A stretch of DNA of 64,000 bases, from NCBI RefSeq assembly GCF_018882095.1, contig NZ_JACVPD010000001.1, forward strand, positions 62,001 through 126,000, in the 5' to 3' direction. This document shows, piece after piece, positions 19,235 to 28,209 of this stretch. This stretch comes from Polynucleobacter sp. CS-Odin-A6 (GTDB lineage: Bacteria > Pseudomonadota > Gammaproteobacteria > Burkholderiales > Burkholderiaceae). Made by a program: the position numbers and the translations under genes. The stretch's first letter is position 1. Each line of letters begins with the position of its first letter. The notes under the pieces were generated by a model that searched no databases, was not told the DNA's origin, and saw only the letters and a list, made by a program, of their open reading frames with translations.

Positions 19235-20623
19235 CTACTCAGCATCTTGAGTCGAGTTTGATTGAACGCGATGGGAGATGCTTTCTATCAGATCCTTTGC
19301 TACTAGCTCGCCAGAGCGCAAGCCATCCTCATGAAAGCCGAAGCCCGTCCATGCACCGCAATACCAAATAGAGGCGTTGCCCTGAATCAGGGGCAGTTCT
19401 TTTTGCGCCTGCACAGCACGCATATCAAATACAGGGTGCGAATAATGAATTTCTTCGTGCACCAACTGTGGATTCGGGTCCGTTAGTGGATTTAAGCTCA
19501 CAATAATTTGCGTGCCTTGAAGGGCCTTAGGCAAGGGCTGTAAGCGATTTATTAAATAATTTACGCTGACGTGTTGTTGTGCAGTAGGGGTGGCACCAGA
19601 CTTTGCAGTGTAGTTCCAGGCCGCCCAGCAACGCTCATTGGCAGGCAAGAAGTCCGTATCGGTGTGCAAAATAGCCCGATTCTTCTGGTAAGGGATTGAT
19701 GCCAGAATATTGCGGGTGTCTTGCGCAATGCCATGAACTAAATCTAAGGTCTGATCGCTATGGGAAGCCATTACTACTTCATCAAACCAATGTGAACCGG
19801 TGGATGTAATTACTTCTGCTTGGACCTGTTCATTTTGACTTGCATTAACACGGGTAACCGACTCGCGCAAAACCTTCACTTGGTGTTTTTCCAAGGCTGC
19901 TAGTAACAGCTTGACATACTCACGTGACCCCCCTTGAACAGTGAGCCACTGAGGGCGATTCTGAATTTGTAATAGACCATGGTTGTGACAGAAGCGCACC
20001 ATCGTCTGAATCGGAAATTCCAGCATTTGCTCAACGGAACATGACCAGATTGCGCCAATCATTGGTAGGAAATAATTTTCTTTAAAGCTGGTGCTAAAGC
20101 GATTGCGATCTAAAAAATCTTTAATGCACTCATCCGGTTCAGAGTATTCCAGTTTGGCGCTAATTTGTTCTTCGGCTAGTTGAGTAGCTAGACGATTGAA
20201 GCGCAAGATATCGTAGGCCATCCTCCAAAATGATGGCGAGAACAGATTAGACCGTTGCCCAAAAAAAGAATTGAGATCATTTCCAGCCCATTCAATTTTT
20301 TTGGAGCGCCCCGTTTTTCCACTAGCATCAATCGATACCGAGAACGACATCTCAGATGGCGCAATCGGAACCTTGATCTCTTCAAAGAGGCGTACTAGGC
20401 GCGGATAGGTTTTGCGATTAAATACTAAGAACCCCGTATCTACTCCATGCGTCATCTTGCCTTGAGGGGTTTCTAGCGAGATGTCTACAGTATTACTGTG
20501 ACCACCAATATGATTCCCGCCTTCAAATAGAGTGATGTCTAAATCAGGATGCTGTCTTAATGCATAGGCACAACCTAAACCAGAAATACCAGCGCCAACA
20601 ATGGCAACTTTTCTCTTAACCAC
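19235..20623 (-). CDS. FAD-dependent oxidoreductase (amine-oxidase-like), lipid-cluster type
   Basis: This 462-residue flavoprotein has an N-terminal dinucleotide-binding motif, VAIVGAGISGLGCAYALRQ, a glutamate at the end of strand 2 (TLFEGGNHIGGHSNTVDI) and the C-terminal FAD motif WYCGAWTGFGFHEDGLRSG. It belongs to the NAD(P)-binding/amine oxidase group that is linked with DUF1365 and CFAS-like genes. It probably dehydrogenates or saturates a modified acyl chain, which is an inference from context. The start overlaps the gpx stop by one base. Confidence 0.88.
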   Translation of the reverse strand: MVKRKVAIVGAGISGLGCAYALRQHPDLDITLFEGGNHIGGHSNTVDISLETPQGKMTHGVDTGFLVFNRKTYPRLVRLFEEIKVPIAPSEMSFSVSIDASGKTGRSKKIEWAGNDLNSFFGQRSNLFSPSFWRMAYDILRFNRLATQLAEEQISAKLEYSEPDECIKDFLDRNRFSTSFKENYFLPMIGAIWSCSVEQMLEFPIQTMVRFCHNHGLLQIQNRPQWLTVQGGSREYVKLLLAALEKHQVKVLRESVTRVNASQNEQVQAEVITSTGSHWFDEVVMASHSDQTLDLVHGIAQDTRNILASIPYQKNRAILHTDTDFLPANERCWAAWNYTAKSGATPTAQQHVSVNYLINRLQPLPKALQGTQIIVSLNPLTDPNPQLVHEEIHYSHPVFDMRAVQAQKELPLIQGNASIWYCGAWTGFGFHEDGLRSGELVAKDLIESISHRVQSNSTQDAE

Positions 20624-21201
20624 TAAATTTTTTCTCCAAGAAGTTTTTCAATCTCACCAGTAAGGCTGGCGCTAGTTGGTTTGGTCATACTGCCATACGC
20701 ATCTATTACATTGCCGTTGCGGTCGATGAGATATTTGTAAAAATTCCATTTAGGTGTCGTACCGGTTTTGGCAATCAGCATCTTAAATAAGGAGTTAGGA
20801 TTACTTCCGCTAACTGAGCTCTTGGCAAACATAGGGAACTTGACGTCATAGGTGTTCTTGCAGAAGTCCGCAATTTCTTTATTGCTGCCAGGTTCTTGTT
20901 GCCCAAAATCATTCGATGGGAATCCCAGAACAACAAGGCCACGATCTTTGTATTTGGCATATAAGCTCTCTAGACCTTCATATTGGCTTGTGAATCCACA
21001 AAAACTCGCAGTATTCACTACCAAGATCACCTTGCCTTGGTATTGGCAAAGGTTTTGGGGTGCCTCATCCTGTAGTCTTGGGAAGGTTTTTGATAGCAGG
21101 GGACTGCAACTTGTGGGTAGTGAAGGGGCGGCCTGTGTAAACTGGGTTGCTGAAATGAGCAACAGCAGTGCCAATAAATGCCTAGTTATATTGCAAATCA
21201 T
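20623..21201 (-). CDS. Exported glutathione peroxidase (Cys type)
   Basis: This 192-residue peroxidase carries a signal peptide (RHLLALLLLISATQFTQAAP), so it is predicted periplasmic. The GPx signatures are present: VNTASFCGFTSQYEGLE with peroxidatic Cys in place of selenocysteine, GFPSNDFGQQEPGSN, a resolving-Cys candidate in IADFCKNTYDVKFPMF, and WNFYKYLIDRNG. AAAGG lies about 6 bases before the ATG. It is the first gene of the five-gene lipid operon, which suggests a defence against lipid hydroperoxides. It probably uses thioredoxin-type reductants, as most Cys-GPx do. Confidence 0.9.
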   Translation of the reverse strand: MICNITRHLLALLLLISATQFTQAAPSLPTSCSPLLSKTFPRLQDEAPQNLCQYQGKVILVVNTASFCGFTSQYEGLESLYAKYKDRGLVVLGFPSNDFGQQEPGSNKEIADFCKNTYDVKFPMFAKSSVSGSNPNSLFKMLIAKTGTTPKWNFYKYLIDRNGNVIDAYGSMTKPTSASLTGEIEKLLGEKI

Positions 21202-21214
21202 CTTGAGCCTTTTG

Positions 21215-21234
21215 CTTGGAATTTTATCTCCAAG
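21215..21234. repeat. Inverted repeat upstream of the peroxidase/lipid operon
   Basis: CTTGGA and TCCAAG flank an 8-base A/T-rich spacer, 14 bases before the gpx start codon. The position is near the expected 5' leader or promoter of the minus-strand operon. It could be an operator or a small hairpin. I do not recognise the regulator. Confidence 0.4.
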
Positions 21235-21279
21235 TCTAAGACATTCTGGTAAATATCGTTGAACTCAGCTCAATGCCAT

Positions 21280-21294
21280 TAATATGGCGCTATG
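21280..21294 (+). promoter_or_regulatory. Predicted leaderless promoter of rfaE2
   Basis: TAATAT (21280-21285) is followed by exactly 6 bases and then the rfaE2 ATG, so transcription would start at or next to the A of ATG. No Shine-Dalgarno sequence is present. A TTGAAC lies 15 bases upstream as a possible -35 element. Confidence 0.5.
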
Positions 21295-21786
21295 ACCACC
21301 ATTCCGTTGCCCTCCTTTGAGCTCAAAGTCTGCCCCCCAAAAGAATTGGATGCCCGTATTGCCAAGCTTCCAAGACCAGTTGTGTTTACTAATGGCGTCT
21401 TTGATATTCTGCATCGTGGACATGCCAGTTACTTAGCTCAAGCTAGAGAATTGGGAGCTAGTCTGGTGGTGGGAGTGAACTCAGATGCTTCAGTAAAGAT
21501 GCTTGGAAAAGGAGATGATCGACCCATCAATATCGAGGCTGATCGCCAGGCTTTATTGGCAGCTCTAGAGAGCGTAGATTTGGTGGTGTTATTCGCTGAG
21601 CAGACGCCAGTGAATCTCATTACCCAAATTCGTCCGGATATTTATATCAAGGGCGGTGATTATGAAATCGATACTTTAGAGGAAGCCCGCTTGGTCAAAT
21701 CCTGGGGCGGTAAAGCGATCTCTATTCCATTTTTGTATGAGCGCTCTACAACGACCCTTTTAGGGAAAATCCGCACCAGAGACTAA
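21292..21786 (+). CDS. rfaE2: D-glycero-beta-D-manno-heptose 1-phosphate adenylyltransferase
   Basis: This 164-residue nucleotidyltransferase makes ADP-heptose for the lipopolysaccharide inner core. It shows VFTNGVFDILHRGHASYL (HxGH motif), VGVNSDASVKMLGKG, RPDIYIKGGDY and the C-terminal ERSTTTLLGKI. Only the adenylyltransferase half of HldE is present, so the heptose-7-phosphate kinase must be encoded elsewhere. It is divergent from the peroxidase operon and has the leaderless-type promoter described above. Confidence 0.94.
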   Translation: MTTIPLPSFELKVCPPKELDARIAKLPRPVVFTNGVFDILHRGHASYLAQARELGASLVVGVNSDASVKMLGKGDDRPINIEADRQALLAALESVDLVVLFAEQTPVNLITQIRPDIYIKGGDYEIDTLEEARLVKSWGGKAISIPFLYERSTTTLLGKIRTRD

Positions 21787-21819
21787 TTAGGGTGTGGAAT
21801 GAAGACGGGCTCAGGAAGC

Positions 21820-22641
21820 TTAGATCTTGCTAAGTAGCCAAGCCCAAAGACCGCGTAAAACCAGACCTTCTATAGGTTCAATCGGCAGCGCTGCTAACTC
21901 TGGAAATTGCTTGATTTCATTTGCCAAAATTTTGGCATTACCACCATCAATCCAAATGCGCGCTACTGGATGATTTATTTCTTTAGCTAAATTAGCCGCG
22001 CGTAAGATTGCCCCGATTTGGGCTGCATCACAACCGCCCGTAATTGCCGCATTCGTTGTTGTGCCAAAACTGGCTTGAGTTGTGATGGTGCTGGAGCGAA
22101 CTGCTAATGGGAGTTGCGCAGTATTGCTTTGCAGACTTTCTTGCATCAAACTTAGCCCCGGCAAAATCCAGCCGCCGTAGTGAACACCATTGCTACCTAG
22201 TAAATCAATGGTGGTTGCTGTTCCTGCATTAATTACCAGTGTGTTGGTGCTAGAGAGTGCTCTTGCGCCGATCAGCGCTGCCCAACGATCTGCACCCAAC
22301 TTCATGGGTTCTTGATAGAGCGTACGCATTCCCTCATAGGGGCTATTGCCTTGAAGCTGTTGCCAATTGAGATCCTGCCATTGCGGAAAAAGACTACGCA
22401 GATTTTCCATTGCAGAATCGCCCGCCACACAGCAAAAGCCAATGGCATCGGGTCTTGGCAAGGTTTTAGAAATATATTCCGATAACTCTGCGCGAAGCTC
22501 GGCTGATTGGAAGGACTTGCTACTAATAGATCCAGAGTAGGCCCACAATTTTTTGTTGCGATCGGCAATGTTTTGCGTTGACTCAACGGCAGCCCATTTG
22601 AGGCGAGTATTACCAATATCAAATACCAAATAAAGACTCAT
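21820..22641 (-). CDS. coaX: Type III pantothenate kinase
   Basis: This 273-residue kinase performs the first step of coenzyme A synthesis. The CoaX motifs are visible: phosphate loop LVFDIGNTRLKWA at the N-terminus, the pantothenate site PMKLGADRWAALIGA, and the mid-protein Asp motif INAGTATTIDLL. It overlaps the birA stop by 4 bases, and birA-coaX is a common operon. Confidence 0.95.
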   Translation of the reverse strand: MSLYLVFDIGNTRLKWAAVESTQNIADRNKKLWAYSGSISSKSFQSAELRAELSEYISKTLPRPDAIGFCCVAGDSAMENLRSLFPQWQDLNWQQLQGNSPYEGMRTLYQEPMKLGADRWAALIGARALSSTNTLVINAGTATTIDLLGSNGVHYGGWILPGLSLMQESLQSNTAQLPLAVRSSTITTQASFGTTTNAAITGGCDAAQIGAILRAANLAKEINHPVARIWIDGGNAKILANEIKQFPELAALPIEPIEGLVLRGLWAWLLSKI

Positions 22642-23438
22642 GTTTGCACTCGCAAAGAAACATCACCCGCATGAATACTCATGGTTTTGTCATGTTGTTT
22701 TAGAAGAAGAGCGCCGCTGTCATCTACTCCGGTAGCAATGCCGATAATGGATTCATTGCTAGCACTAGAAATGCAAACGGTTTGTTCTGCGAAGGCATCC
22801 CACTGCGCCCAACTATTTTTAAAGTATCCAAAGCCATGGAGATCGAATTCGGTAATATGCTTTTCAAATGATTCAATCAATTTGAGCCAAATAAACTCGG
22901 TATCTGGAATCGGCATCTGATTCGGTACCAACTGATCTAAGGAAGCCGCACCGAGGGATGGCTGCGCCTCCAAACGATGCGAAATTCTGTCTGCGTTGCG
23001 CAAGTTTAGGCCAAGGCCGATCACCATCCAGGTGAGTGAGTTTGGATTGGTTTGACCGCCTTCAATCAGGATGCCGCCCAGCTTGGCATTATTTATTAGG
23101 AGATCATTGGGCCACTTCAGTCGCAAACCTTGTTGATATAAAGCGGCTTCACTGATTCCTAATGCCGCAGCAATACCAGCAATAACTGCTAAGCCTATTG
23201 CTAGACTGAGGCCGCTTACTTCATTTGGGCGCTTGTGGAAAGGGTGGGCTAAGGAGAAGCAGAGGGAATCTTCAGGATTGGATAACCACACTCTTCCAGC
23301 CCTCCCTTTTCCGGCAGTCTGCTCATGTGCTATCCGGGCAACGGGATCGATCAATTCTCCGGCACGCCAACGGGCCATTAAATCATCATTAGTAGATTGG
23401 CTTGTAGCGACGCGTTCTAGGATGCAATTCGGACTCAT
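22638..23438 (-). CDS. birA: Biotin--[acetyl-CoA-carboxylase] ligase
   Basis: This 266-residue ligase attaches biotin to the biotin carboxyl carrier protein. It has the early RVATSQSTNDDLM, AHEQTAGKGRAGRVWLSNPEDS (biotin/AMP loop), LKWPNDLLINNAKLGGIL and a C-terminal SH3-like domain. It lacks the N-terminal DNA-binding domain of the E. coli bifunctional repressor, so it is probably only an enzyme. A -10-like box lies 6 bases before its ATG. Confidence 0.95.
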   Translation of the reverse strand: MSPNCILERVATSQSTNDDLMARWRAGELIDPVARIAHEQTAGKGRAGRVWLSNPEDSLCFSLAHPFHKRPNEVSGLSLAIGLAVIAGIAAALGISEAALYQQGLRLKWPNDLLINNAKLGGILIEGGQTNPNSLTWMVIGLGLNLRNADRISHRLEAQPSLGAASLDQLVPNQMPIPDTEFIWLKLIESFEKHITEFDLHGFGYFKNSWAQWDAFAEQTVCISSASNESIIGIATGVDDSGALLLKQHDKTMSIHAGDVSLRVQT

Positions 23439-23450
23439 TTGCCTATTGTA
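23436..23450 (-). promoter_or_regulatory. Predicted leaderless promoter of birA-coaX
   Basis: On the minus strand TACAAT (23450-23445) is followed by AGGCAA and the birA ATG at 23438. The 6-base spacing places the transcription start at the start codon. No clear -35 hexamer is seen. Confidence 0.5.
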
Positions 23451-23472
23451 GAAAGATCTGACCTGGCTGACC

Positions 23473-23487
23473 TAGAATAAGGGGATG
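23473..23487 (+). promoter_or_regulatory. Predicted leaderless promoter of the VanZ-family gene
   Basis: TAGAAT (23473-23478), six bases (AAGGGG), then ATG at 23485. The GGGG touches the ATG and is too close to act as a normal Shine-Dalgarno. It faces away from the birA box across a 46-bp gap. Confidence 0.5.
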
Positions 23488-24579
23488 CATCAAGAAGATC
23501 AGCGTCCTCGCAAGTTCATTTGGCCTCTCCAGGCAATGCCTTTGGCCAGAGCTATTAGCTTGAGTTATGCGCTATTAATCATTTACGTCAGCCTCAATCC
23601 CTTTGATTTCAACTTTCAGAATGGGATTGCAGCTTGGGCATGGCTAGATGCTCCTTTGCCACGGTTTATCACGCTTTTTGATGTCTCAGCAAATTTATTG
23701 GCTTACATCCCCCTAGGATTTTTGCTGGTCTTTGCCTGCTATCCCCGCTGGCGCAATTTTGTTGCCTTAGGCATTGGTTTGAGTTTCAGTGCCATCTTGG
23801 CTTTTAGCGTGGAATCCTTACAAACTTGGTTGCCCACTCGGATTCCAAGTCAGATGGATTGGTGGGCTAATGTTTTAGGTGGCTTGTTGGGTGGCTTATT
23901 GGCTATCCCTTTGGGTCCCCAGTGGCTATCTGGTAGTGCGGTTCGCCGACGATTTGATCAGTGGTTTGGTTTGAACTGGGCTGCCTGCGCATTATTTCTA
24001 CTCTTCCCTTGGGCTCAGATTTATCCCCAGAGCTCTTGGTTGGGTACTGGGGTATGGGGGCATGCTATTTTTGCCTCCGTTGACTGGGGAACGATCGTGG
24101 TAAACCATGTCATCCAGGAGTCCATCATTACTGCAATGTGTTGGCTAGGTACAGGACTATTGCTGTCCTTAGGGATGCGAGCTAAGGCACCTCAGTGGGG
24201 CATCTTAAATGGCTTACTTTGTTTTACTGTATTAGTAAAAGTTATCTTCACGGCTTTGCAATTCGGGGCAGAATTCAGTTTGCTCTGGCTTACAGCTGGA
24301 GCTATCTGGGGAATGGTTTTAGGAAGTCTGTTGCTGAGATGGGCCTTACATTTTTCTGGTCTCAGTAAAGCTTGGCTTGCAGTCGTTTGTTTGGTCAGCG
24401 CCACCATCGCAATTAATCTTTTGCCGGACAATCCTTACTTTATTCTTGTCTTACGGCACTGGTACCAAGGGCGACTGTTGCACTTTAATGAATTAATGCG
24501 GTGGGTTTCAGTGGTATGGTTGCCATTAGCTTTACTTTGGGTGATTCGAAATAAATCTACCTTTAATCTAAAACCTTGA
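23485..24579 (+). CDS. VanZ-family membrane protein
   Basis: This 364-residue polytopic inner-membrane protein has roughly nine hydrophobic segments. The N-terminal half has the VanZ-like features: YVSLNPFDF, DVSANLLAYIPLGFLLVF, and SVESLQTWLPTRIPSQMDWWANVLGG, which includes the conserved acidic/polar motif. The C-terminal half is additional membrane helices without recognisable motifs. The family name comes from a teicoplanin-resistance accessory gene, but most members have no known function. It heads a same-strand series running through lipA. Confidence 0.82.
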   Translation: MHQEDQRPRKFIWPLQAMPLARAISLSYALLIIYVSLNPFDFNFQNGIAAWAWLDAPLPRFITLFDVSANLLAYIPLGFLLVFACYPRWRNFVALGIGLSFSAILAFSVESLQTWLPTRIPSQMDWWANVLGGLLGGLLAIPLGPQWLSGSAVRRRFDQWFGLNWAACALFLLFPWAQIYPQSSWLGTGVWGHAIFASVDWGTIVVNHVIQESIITAMCWLGTGLLLSLGMRAKAPQWGILNGLLCFTVLVKVIFTALQFGAEFSLLWLTAGAIWGMVLGSLLLRWALHFSGLSKAWLAVVCLVSATIAINLLPDNPYFILVLRHWYQGRLLHFNELMRWVSVVWLPLALLWVIRNKSTFNLKP

Positions 24580-24591
24580 ACAAGGCTGTGT

Positions 24592-24900
24592 ATGAGTTTT
24601 AAACACCATGTATTTTTCTGCCTAAACCAGCGCAGTAATGGCGAAGACTGTTGTGATCGCCATAATGCATTCGCCTTATTTGATTACGCAAAAAAACGCG
24701 TAAAAGAATTGGGTCTATCTGGTTCGGGCAATATCCGCATTAATAAAGCGGGATGTTTAGATCGTTGCTCTGATGGCCCCGTCATGGTGGTATATCCCGA
24801 GGGCATTTGGTATACCTTTATTGATACAGAAGATGTTGAGGAAATTATTCAGTCTCATTTAATCCAAGGGCGTCCAGTAGGGCGTCTGCAGTTAGCTTAA
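24592..24900 (+). CDS. Thioredoxin-like [2Fe-2S] ferredoxin
   Basis: This 102-residue protein has four Cys ligands in the thioredoxin-like [2Fe-2S] arrangement: the first in FFCLNQRSNGEDCC and the last pair in KAGCLDRCSDGPVMVVYPEG. It ends with a typical VEEIIQSHLIQGRPVGRLQL. Such ferredoxins carry electrons in the cytosol, but the partner is not known. An AAGG lies 7-9 bases before the ATG. It starts 12 bp after the VanZ-family gene and 23 bp before a hydrolase gene. Confidence 0.9.
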   Translation: MSFKHHVFFCLNQRSNGEDCCDRHNAFALFDYAKKRVKELGLSGSGNIRINKAGCLDRCSDGPVMVVYPEGIWYTFIDTEDVEEIIQSHLIQGRPVGRLQLA

Positions 24901-24923
24901 AAAGATTTCAGAAAGCGCACTTC

Positions 24924-25640
24924 ATGAATGGCCGTACAAAAATAATTCATATTGATGGTGTTGTAGGTAAGATTGAAATGTCGATTGATCTACCTGATGA
25001 ATTAAAAAATAACCCAGACTTCTCAGTGAGGGGTTTAGCCTTGGTAGCGCATCCGCATCCCCTGATGGGTGGAACGATGGATAACAAGGTTGCGCAAACG
25101 GTCGCACGTACATTCAATCAGCTGGGTTACGTCAGCATACGTCCGAATTTTCGCGGAGTAGGCACTTCAGCAGGCGTGCATGACGACGGTATTGGTGAGA
25201 TGGAGGATTTGCTGCATGTAGCTAATTGGATGCGTAACCCTGTAGGTTGGGGTCAAGTTGAGGCAGACTTACATCAAGCATGGATTCAGACTGTGAATAC
25301 CTTACCTTTAGTAGTTGCAGGGTTTTCATTTGGCAGCTTTGTTGGCACTCATTTAGTCCAAAGGTTAGCAGATTTGGGTCGGCCAGCCGAGCGACTGGTC
25401 ATGGTAGGTAGCGCAGCGGGCAAGTGGGTATTGGCTCCCGTACCTCCCGATACAATCCTGATCCATGGTGAATTAGATGAAACTATTCCGTTGATTGATG
25501 TGCTTGATTGGGCGCGACCTCAAGAATTAACGGTTCAAGTGGTGCCAGGTGCAGATCATTTTTTCCATCGGCGCTTGCATTGCATTAGAAACATCATTAG
25601 CAGTGCTTGGTTAGGCATGCCCAATCACCGCAATCCATAA
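24924..25640 (+). CDS. Alpha/beta hydrolase (COG2945-like)
   Basis: This 238-residue cytosolic serine hydrolase shows VAHPHPLMGGTMDNKVAQ (oxyanion region), RPNFRGVGTSAGVHDDG, the nucleophile elbow GFSFGSF, and the late ILIHGELDETIPLIDV and GADHFFHRRL supplying Asp and His. The substrate is unknown. In many betaproteobacteria this gene neighbours the ferredoxin and lipoate genes, as here. Confidence 0.88.
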   Translation: MNGRTKIIHIDGVVGKIEMSIDLPDELKNNPDFSVRGLALVAHPHPLMGGTMDNKVAQTVARTFNQLGYVSIRPNFRGVGTSAGVHDDGIGEMEDLLHVANWMRNPVGWGQVEADLHQAWIQTVNTLPLVVAGFSFGSFVGTHLVQRLADLGRPAERLVMVGSAAGKWVLAPVPPDTILIHGELDETIPLIDVLDWARPQELTVQVVPGADHFFHRRLHCIRNIISSAWLGMPNHRNP

Positions 25641-25666
25641 AGTAAAAATGAAGAAAGAAAAAATGC

Positions 25667-25936
25667 ATGACTGAAGAACAGAAATCTCTCATTGAATACC
25701 CATCGGAGTTTCCAATTAAGGTGATGGGTAAAGCCAATCCAGACTATCTTCCTGCGATCATTCATATTGCTCGTCAATTTGATCCGACATTTGATGAGAG
25801 CAAAGTTGAGCAAAGACCCTCGAAAGATGGAAATTATCTGGGTATTACTTTACCCATCACTGCAACAAGCCGTGAGCAGTTAGATGAGCTGTACCGCACT
25901 TTATCGACACATCCTTTAGTTAGTGTTGTGCTCTAA
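25667..25936 (+). CDS. ybeD: DUF493 (YbeD) family protein
   Basis: This 89-residue protein with an ACT-like ferredoxin fold has the family core SLIEYPSEFPIKVMGKANPD and LDELYRTLSTHPLVSVVL. YbeD is encoded before lipB in many proteobacteria, and the same order holds here with an 8-bp gap. Its role is not settled; the linkage suggests an accessory or regulatory part in lipoate metabolism. Confidence 0.9.
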   Translation: MTEEQKSLIEYPSEFPIKVMGKANPDYLPAIIHIARQFDPTFDESKVEQRPSKDGNYLGITLPITATSREQLDELYRTLSTHPLVSVVL

Positions 25937-25944
25937 GCTAGCTC

Positions 25945-26589
25945 ATGTCTTTCATAGTAAAACGTCTGGGAGTAGCTGATTACGAATGGACTTATCAAGC
26001 GATGCGGGATTTTACGCAACAGCGTAACGGCGATACGCTTGATGAAATTTGGATCCTAGAACATCCCCCGGTTTTTACTTTGGGCCTGGCAGGTGATCCA
26101 AGCAATCTGCATTCTCCCAGCAATGACATTCCTATGGTTCAAGTAGACCGAGGTGGTGAGATCACCTATCACGGCCCCGGACAAATCGTGGTCTATCTCC
26201 TATTAGATCTCAGGCGTTTGGGGATTTTTGTAAAAGAGCTGGTTTCTCGTATTGAACAGGCTTTGATCGACACCCTAGCGGATTTTGGTATTTCAGCAGA
26301 AAGACAGCTTGGCGCCCCTGGCATCTATGTGGCGCAGGGCCCCTCCTCTTCGTTGGAGCATCAGGGCGCGAAGATTGCCGCCCTGGGCCTGAAAGTCTCC
26401 AAAGGCTGCTCCTATCATGGCCTTGCCTTAAATGTGGCAACGGATTTGGCGGCATTCTCCCGTATCCACCCTTGCGGTTATGAGGGTTTAAAAACAGTTG
26501 ATATGCAAACCTTGGGGATCAAGGACAATACGGACATGATTAGCCAAACCCTCTTAGGGCATTTGCAGAAGCAACTGATTTCATCATGA
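25945..26589 (+). CDS. lipB: Octanoyl-[ACP]:protein N-octanoyltransferase
   Basis: This 214-residue enzyme moves octanoyl from acyl carrier protein to lipoyl domains, the first step of lipoic acid synthesis. The signatures are [27 protein letters not shown] and the catalytic region [20 protein letters not shown], with Lys and Cys in the expected places. Its stop overlaps the lipA start by 4 bases. Confidence 0.96.
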   Translation: MSFIVKRLGVADYEWTYQAMRDFTQQRNGDTLDEIWILEHPPVFTLGLAGDPSNLHSPSNDIPMVQVDRGGEITYHGPGQIVVYLLLDLRRLGIFVKELVSRIEQALIDTLADFGISAERQLGAPGIYVAQGPSSSLEHQGAKIAALGLKVSKGCSYHGLALNVATDLAAFSRIHPCGYEGLKTVDMQTLGIKDNTDMISQTLLGHLQKQLISS

Positions 26590-27605
26590 CCACAAATAAG
26601 CTGGATCTCGATCCCATTACCGATACTAGTAATCCTCGGCAAGACTTAGACTACGATGCTTCACGCAAGCAGAAGTCGAGCGAGAAGACAGCGCGCATTC
26701 CAATCAAGATTGTGCCCCTGGAGCAAGTTCTCAAGAAGCCTGATTGGATTCGGGTAAAGGCAGCCTCCGGAAATTCACGCTTTTCAGAAATCAAACAGAT
26801 TCTCCGTGAAAATGAATTAGTCACTGTTTGTGAGGAAGCGAGCTGCCCGAATATTGGAGAGTGCTTTGGCAAAGGCACGGCTACCTTCATGATCATGGGT
26901 GATAAATGTACGCGTCGTTGCCCATTTTGTGATGTGGGACATGGCAGACCAGATCCGCTGGATACAAAAGAGCCTGGTAATTTAGCGCGCACGATTGCTG
27001 CCCTCAAATTAAATTATGTGGTGATTACTAGCGTAGACCGTGATGATTTGCGTGATGGCGGCGCCATGCATTTTGTAGACTGCATTTCTCAAACAAGAAG
27101 TTTGTCACCGAATACACGCATTGAAGTGTTGGTTCCAGATTTTCGCGGACGCTTAGACAAGGCTTTGGATATTTTTTCTGAGCATGCACTAAACGGTTTA
27201 CCCAATGTTATGAATCACAATTTAGAAACTGTACCGCGTTTGTATAAGCAAGCAAGACCCGGCGCAGACTATGCCCACTCTCTCAAGTTATTAAAAGACT
27301 TTAAGGAGCGCTTTCCTCACATTCCAACGAAGAGTGGCTTGATGGTCGGCTTAGGTGAAACCGATGAAGAAATTTTGGAAGTGATGCGCGATATGCGTGA
27401 GCACAATATCGACATGCTCACTATTGGCCAGTACTTAGCACCGTCTGGTCATCACCTGCCAGTGCAGCGCTACGTTCATCCTGATGTGTTTAAGCATTTC
27501 GAAGAAGAGGCATATGCCATGGGCTTCTCCCATGCTGCAGTAGGCGCTATGGTTCGGTCTAGCTATCATGCAGATCAGCAGGCACATGAAGCTGGGGTTG
27601 TCTAA
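26586..27605 (+). CDS. lipA: Lipoyl synthase
   Basis: This 339-residue radical-SAM enzyme inserts two sulfurs into octanoyl chains. It has the auxiliary cluster [12 protein letters not shown], the radical-SAM cluster [10 protein letters not shown] and the C-terminal RSSYHAD with the Ser ligand of the auxiliary cluster. The N-terminal 60 residues are variable. Translation is coupled to lipB by an ATGA overlap, and a lipoprotein gene begins at or inside its 3' end. Confidence 0.97.
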   Translation: MTTNKLDLDPITDTSNPRQDLDYDASRKQKSSEKTARIPIKIVPLEQVLKKPDWIRVKAASGNSRFSEIKQILRENELVTVCEEASCPNIGECFGKGTATFMIMGDKCTRRCPFCDVGHGRPDPLDTKEPGNLARTIAALKLNYVVITSVDRDDLRDGGAMHFVDCISQTRSLSPNTRIEVLVPDFRGRLDKALDIFSEHALNGLPNVMNHNLETVPRLYKQARPGADYAHSLKLLKDFKERFPHIPTKSGLMVGLGETDEEILEVMRDMREHNIDMLTIGQYLAPSGHHLPVQRYVHPDVFKHFEEEAYAMGFSHAAVGAMVRSSYHADQQAHEAGVV

Positions 27606-28185
27606 ACCCATGCTCCAAAAACTTGGAGTATTCCTAGTATTTTCATTTCTGTTGATCGCCTGTAGTCCCAAGTTGGATTGGCGCACTATACAGTCTCCCC
27701 AAGAAGGCTACAGCGCATTATTTCCAGGTAAGTCTGAGAAAATTGAGCGACGCCTTCCCTATCAAAATCAAGAGATACCACAGACGTTAGAAGCGGTAAA
27801 AATTGATGATGATATTTATTCAGTGAGTACTATTCGTCTGACTAAAGATCAAGTAACGCTTGTGCCAAAATTATTAGAGCAGTTGCAAGGCAATTTACTC
27901 AATAGAGCTAAAGTGAGTTTAGAAAGTGAAGTAAGTGTTGAAGCGTTTTATCAAACTACAAATCGCCAGCGGATTTCTACAAAAGATTATTTTTTAGAGT
28001 TGCAGTCTACAGGTGCCGTAGAGCAATCAATGCGAGTGCGTTGGATTACAAAAATTACCCCAGATAACGGCGCAAGGATCTATCAACTCTCCGTTTTGCA
28101 TACTGCCCCAGCACGAGTCAATGCAAAACAGTTTTTTTCTGAAGAAGCCTACTCAAACTTCTTTGATGAGTTTCATCCGGAATAA
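27586..28185 (+). CDS. Predicted lipoprotein of unknown function
   Basis: The product starts in the last bases of lipA (ATG 27586, [11 protein letters not shown], 199 residues) or 5 bp after it (ATG 27610, 191 residues). The second gives a compact signal peptide, [18 protein letters not shown], with a lipobox Cys. The mature part begins [26 protein letters not shown], which resembles short envelope lipoproteins with a single alpha/beta domain. I do not recognise a named family. Neither start has a strong ribosome site, so coupling to lipA is likely. Confidence 0.75.
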   Translation: MKLGLSKPMLQKLGVFLVFSFLLIACSPKLDWRTIQSPQEGYSALFPGKSEKIERRLPYQNQEIPQTLEAVKIDDDIYSVSTIRLTKDQVTLVPKLLEQLQGNLLNRAKVSLESEVSVEAFYQTTNRQRISTKDYFLELQSTGAVEQSMRVRWITKITPDNGARIYQLSVLHTAPARVNAKQFFSEEAYSNFFDEFHPE

Positions 28186-28209
28186 TTTCCGATGAAGTTG
28201 AAGTGCAGA

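Noticed and set aside
20623..21201. Selenoprotein glutathione peroxidase
   Set aside because: The active-site codon is TGC/TGT for Cys, not TGA, and the frame is uninterrupted.
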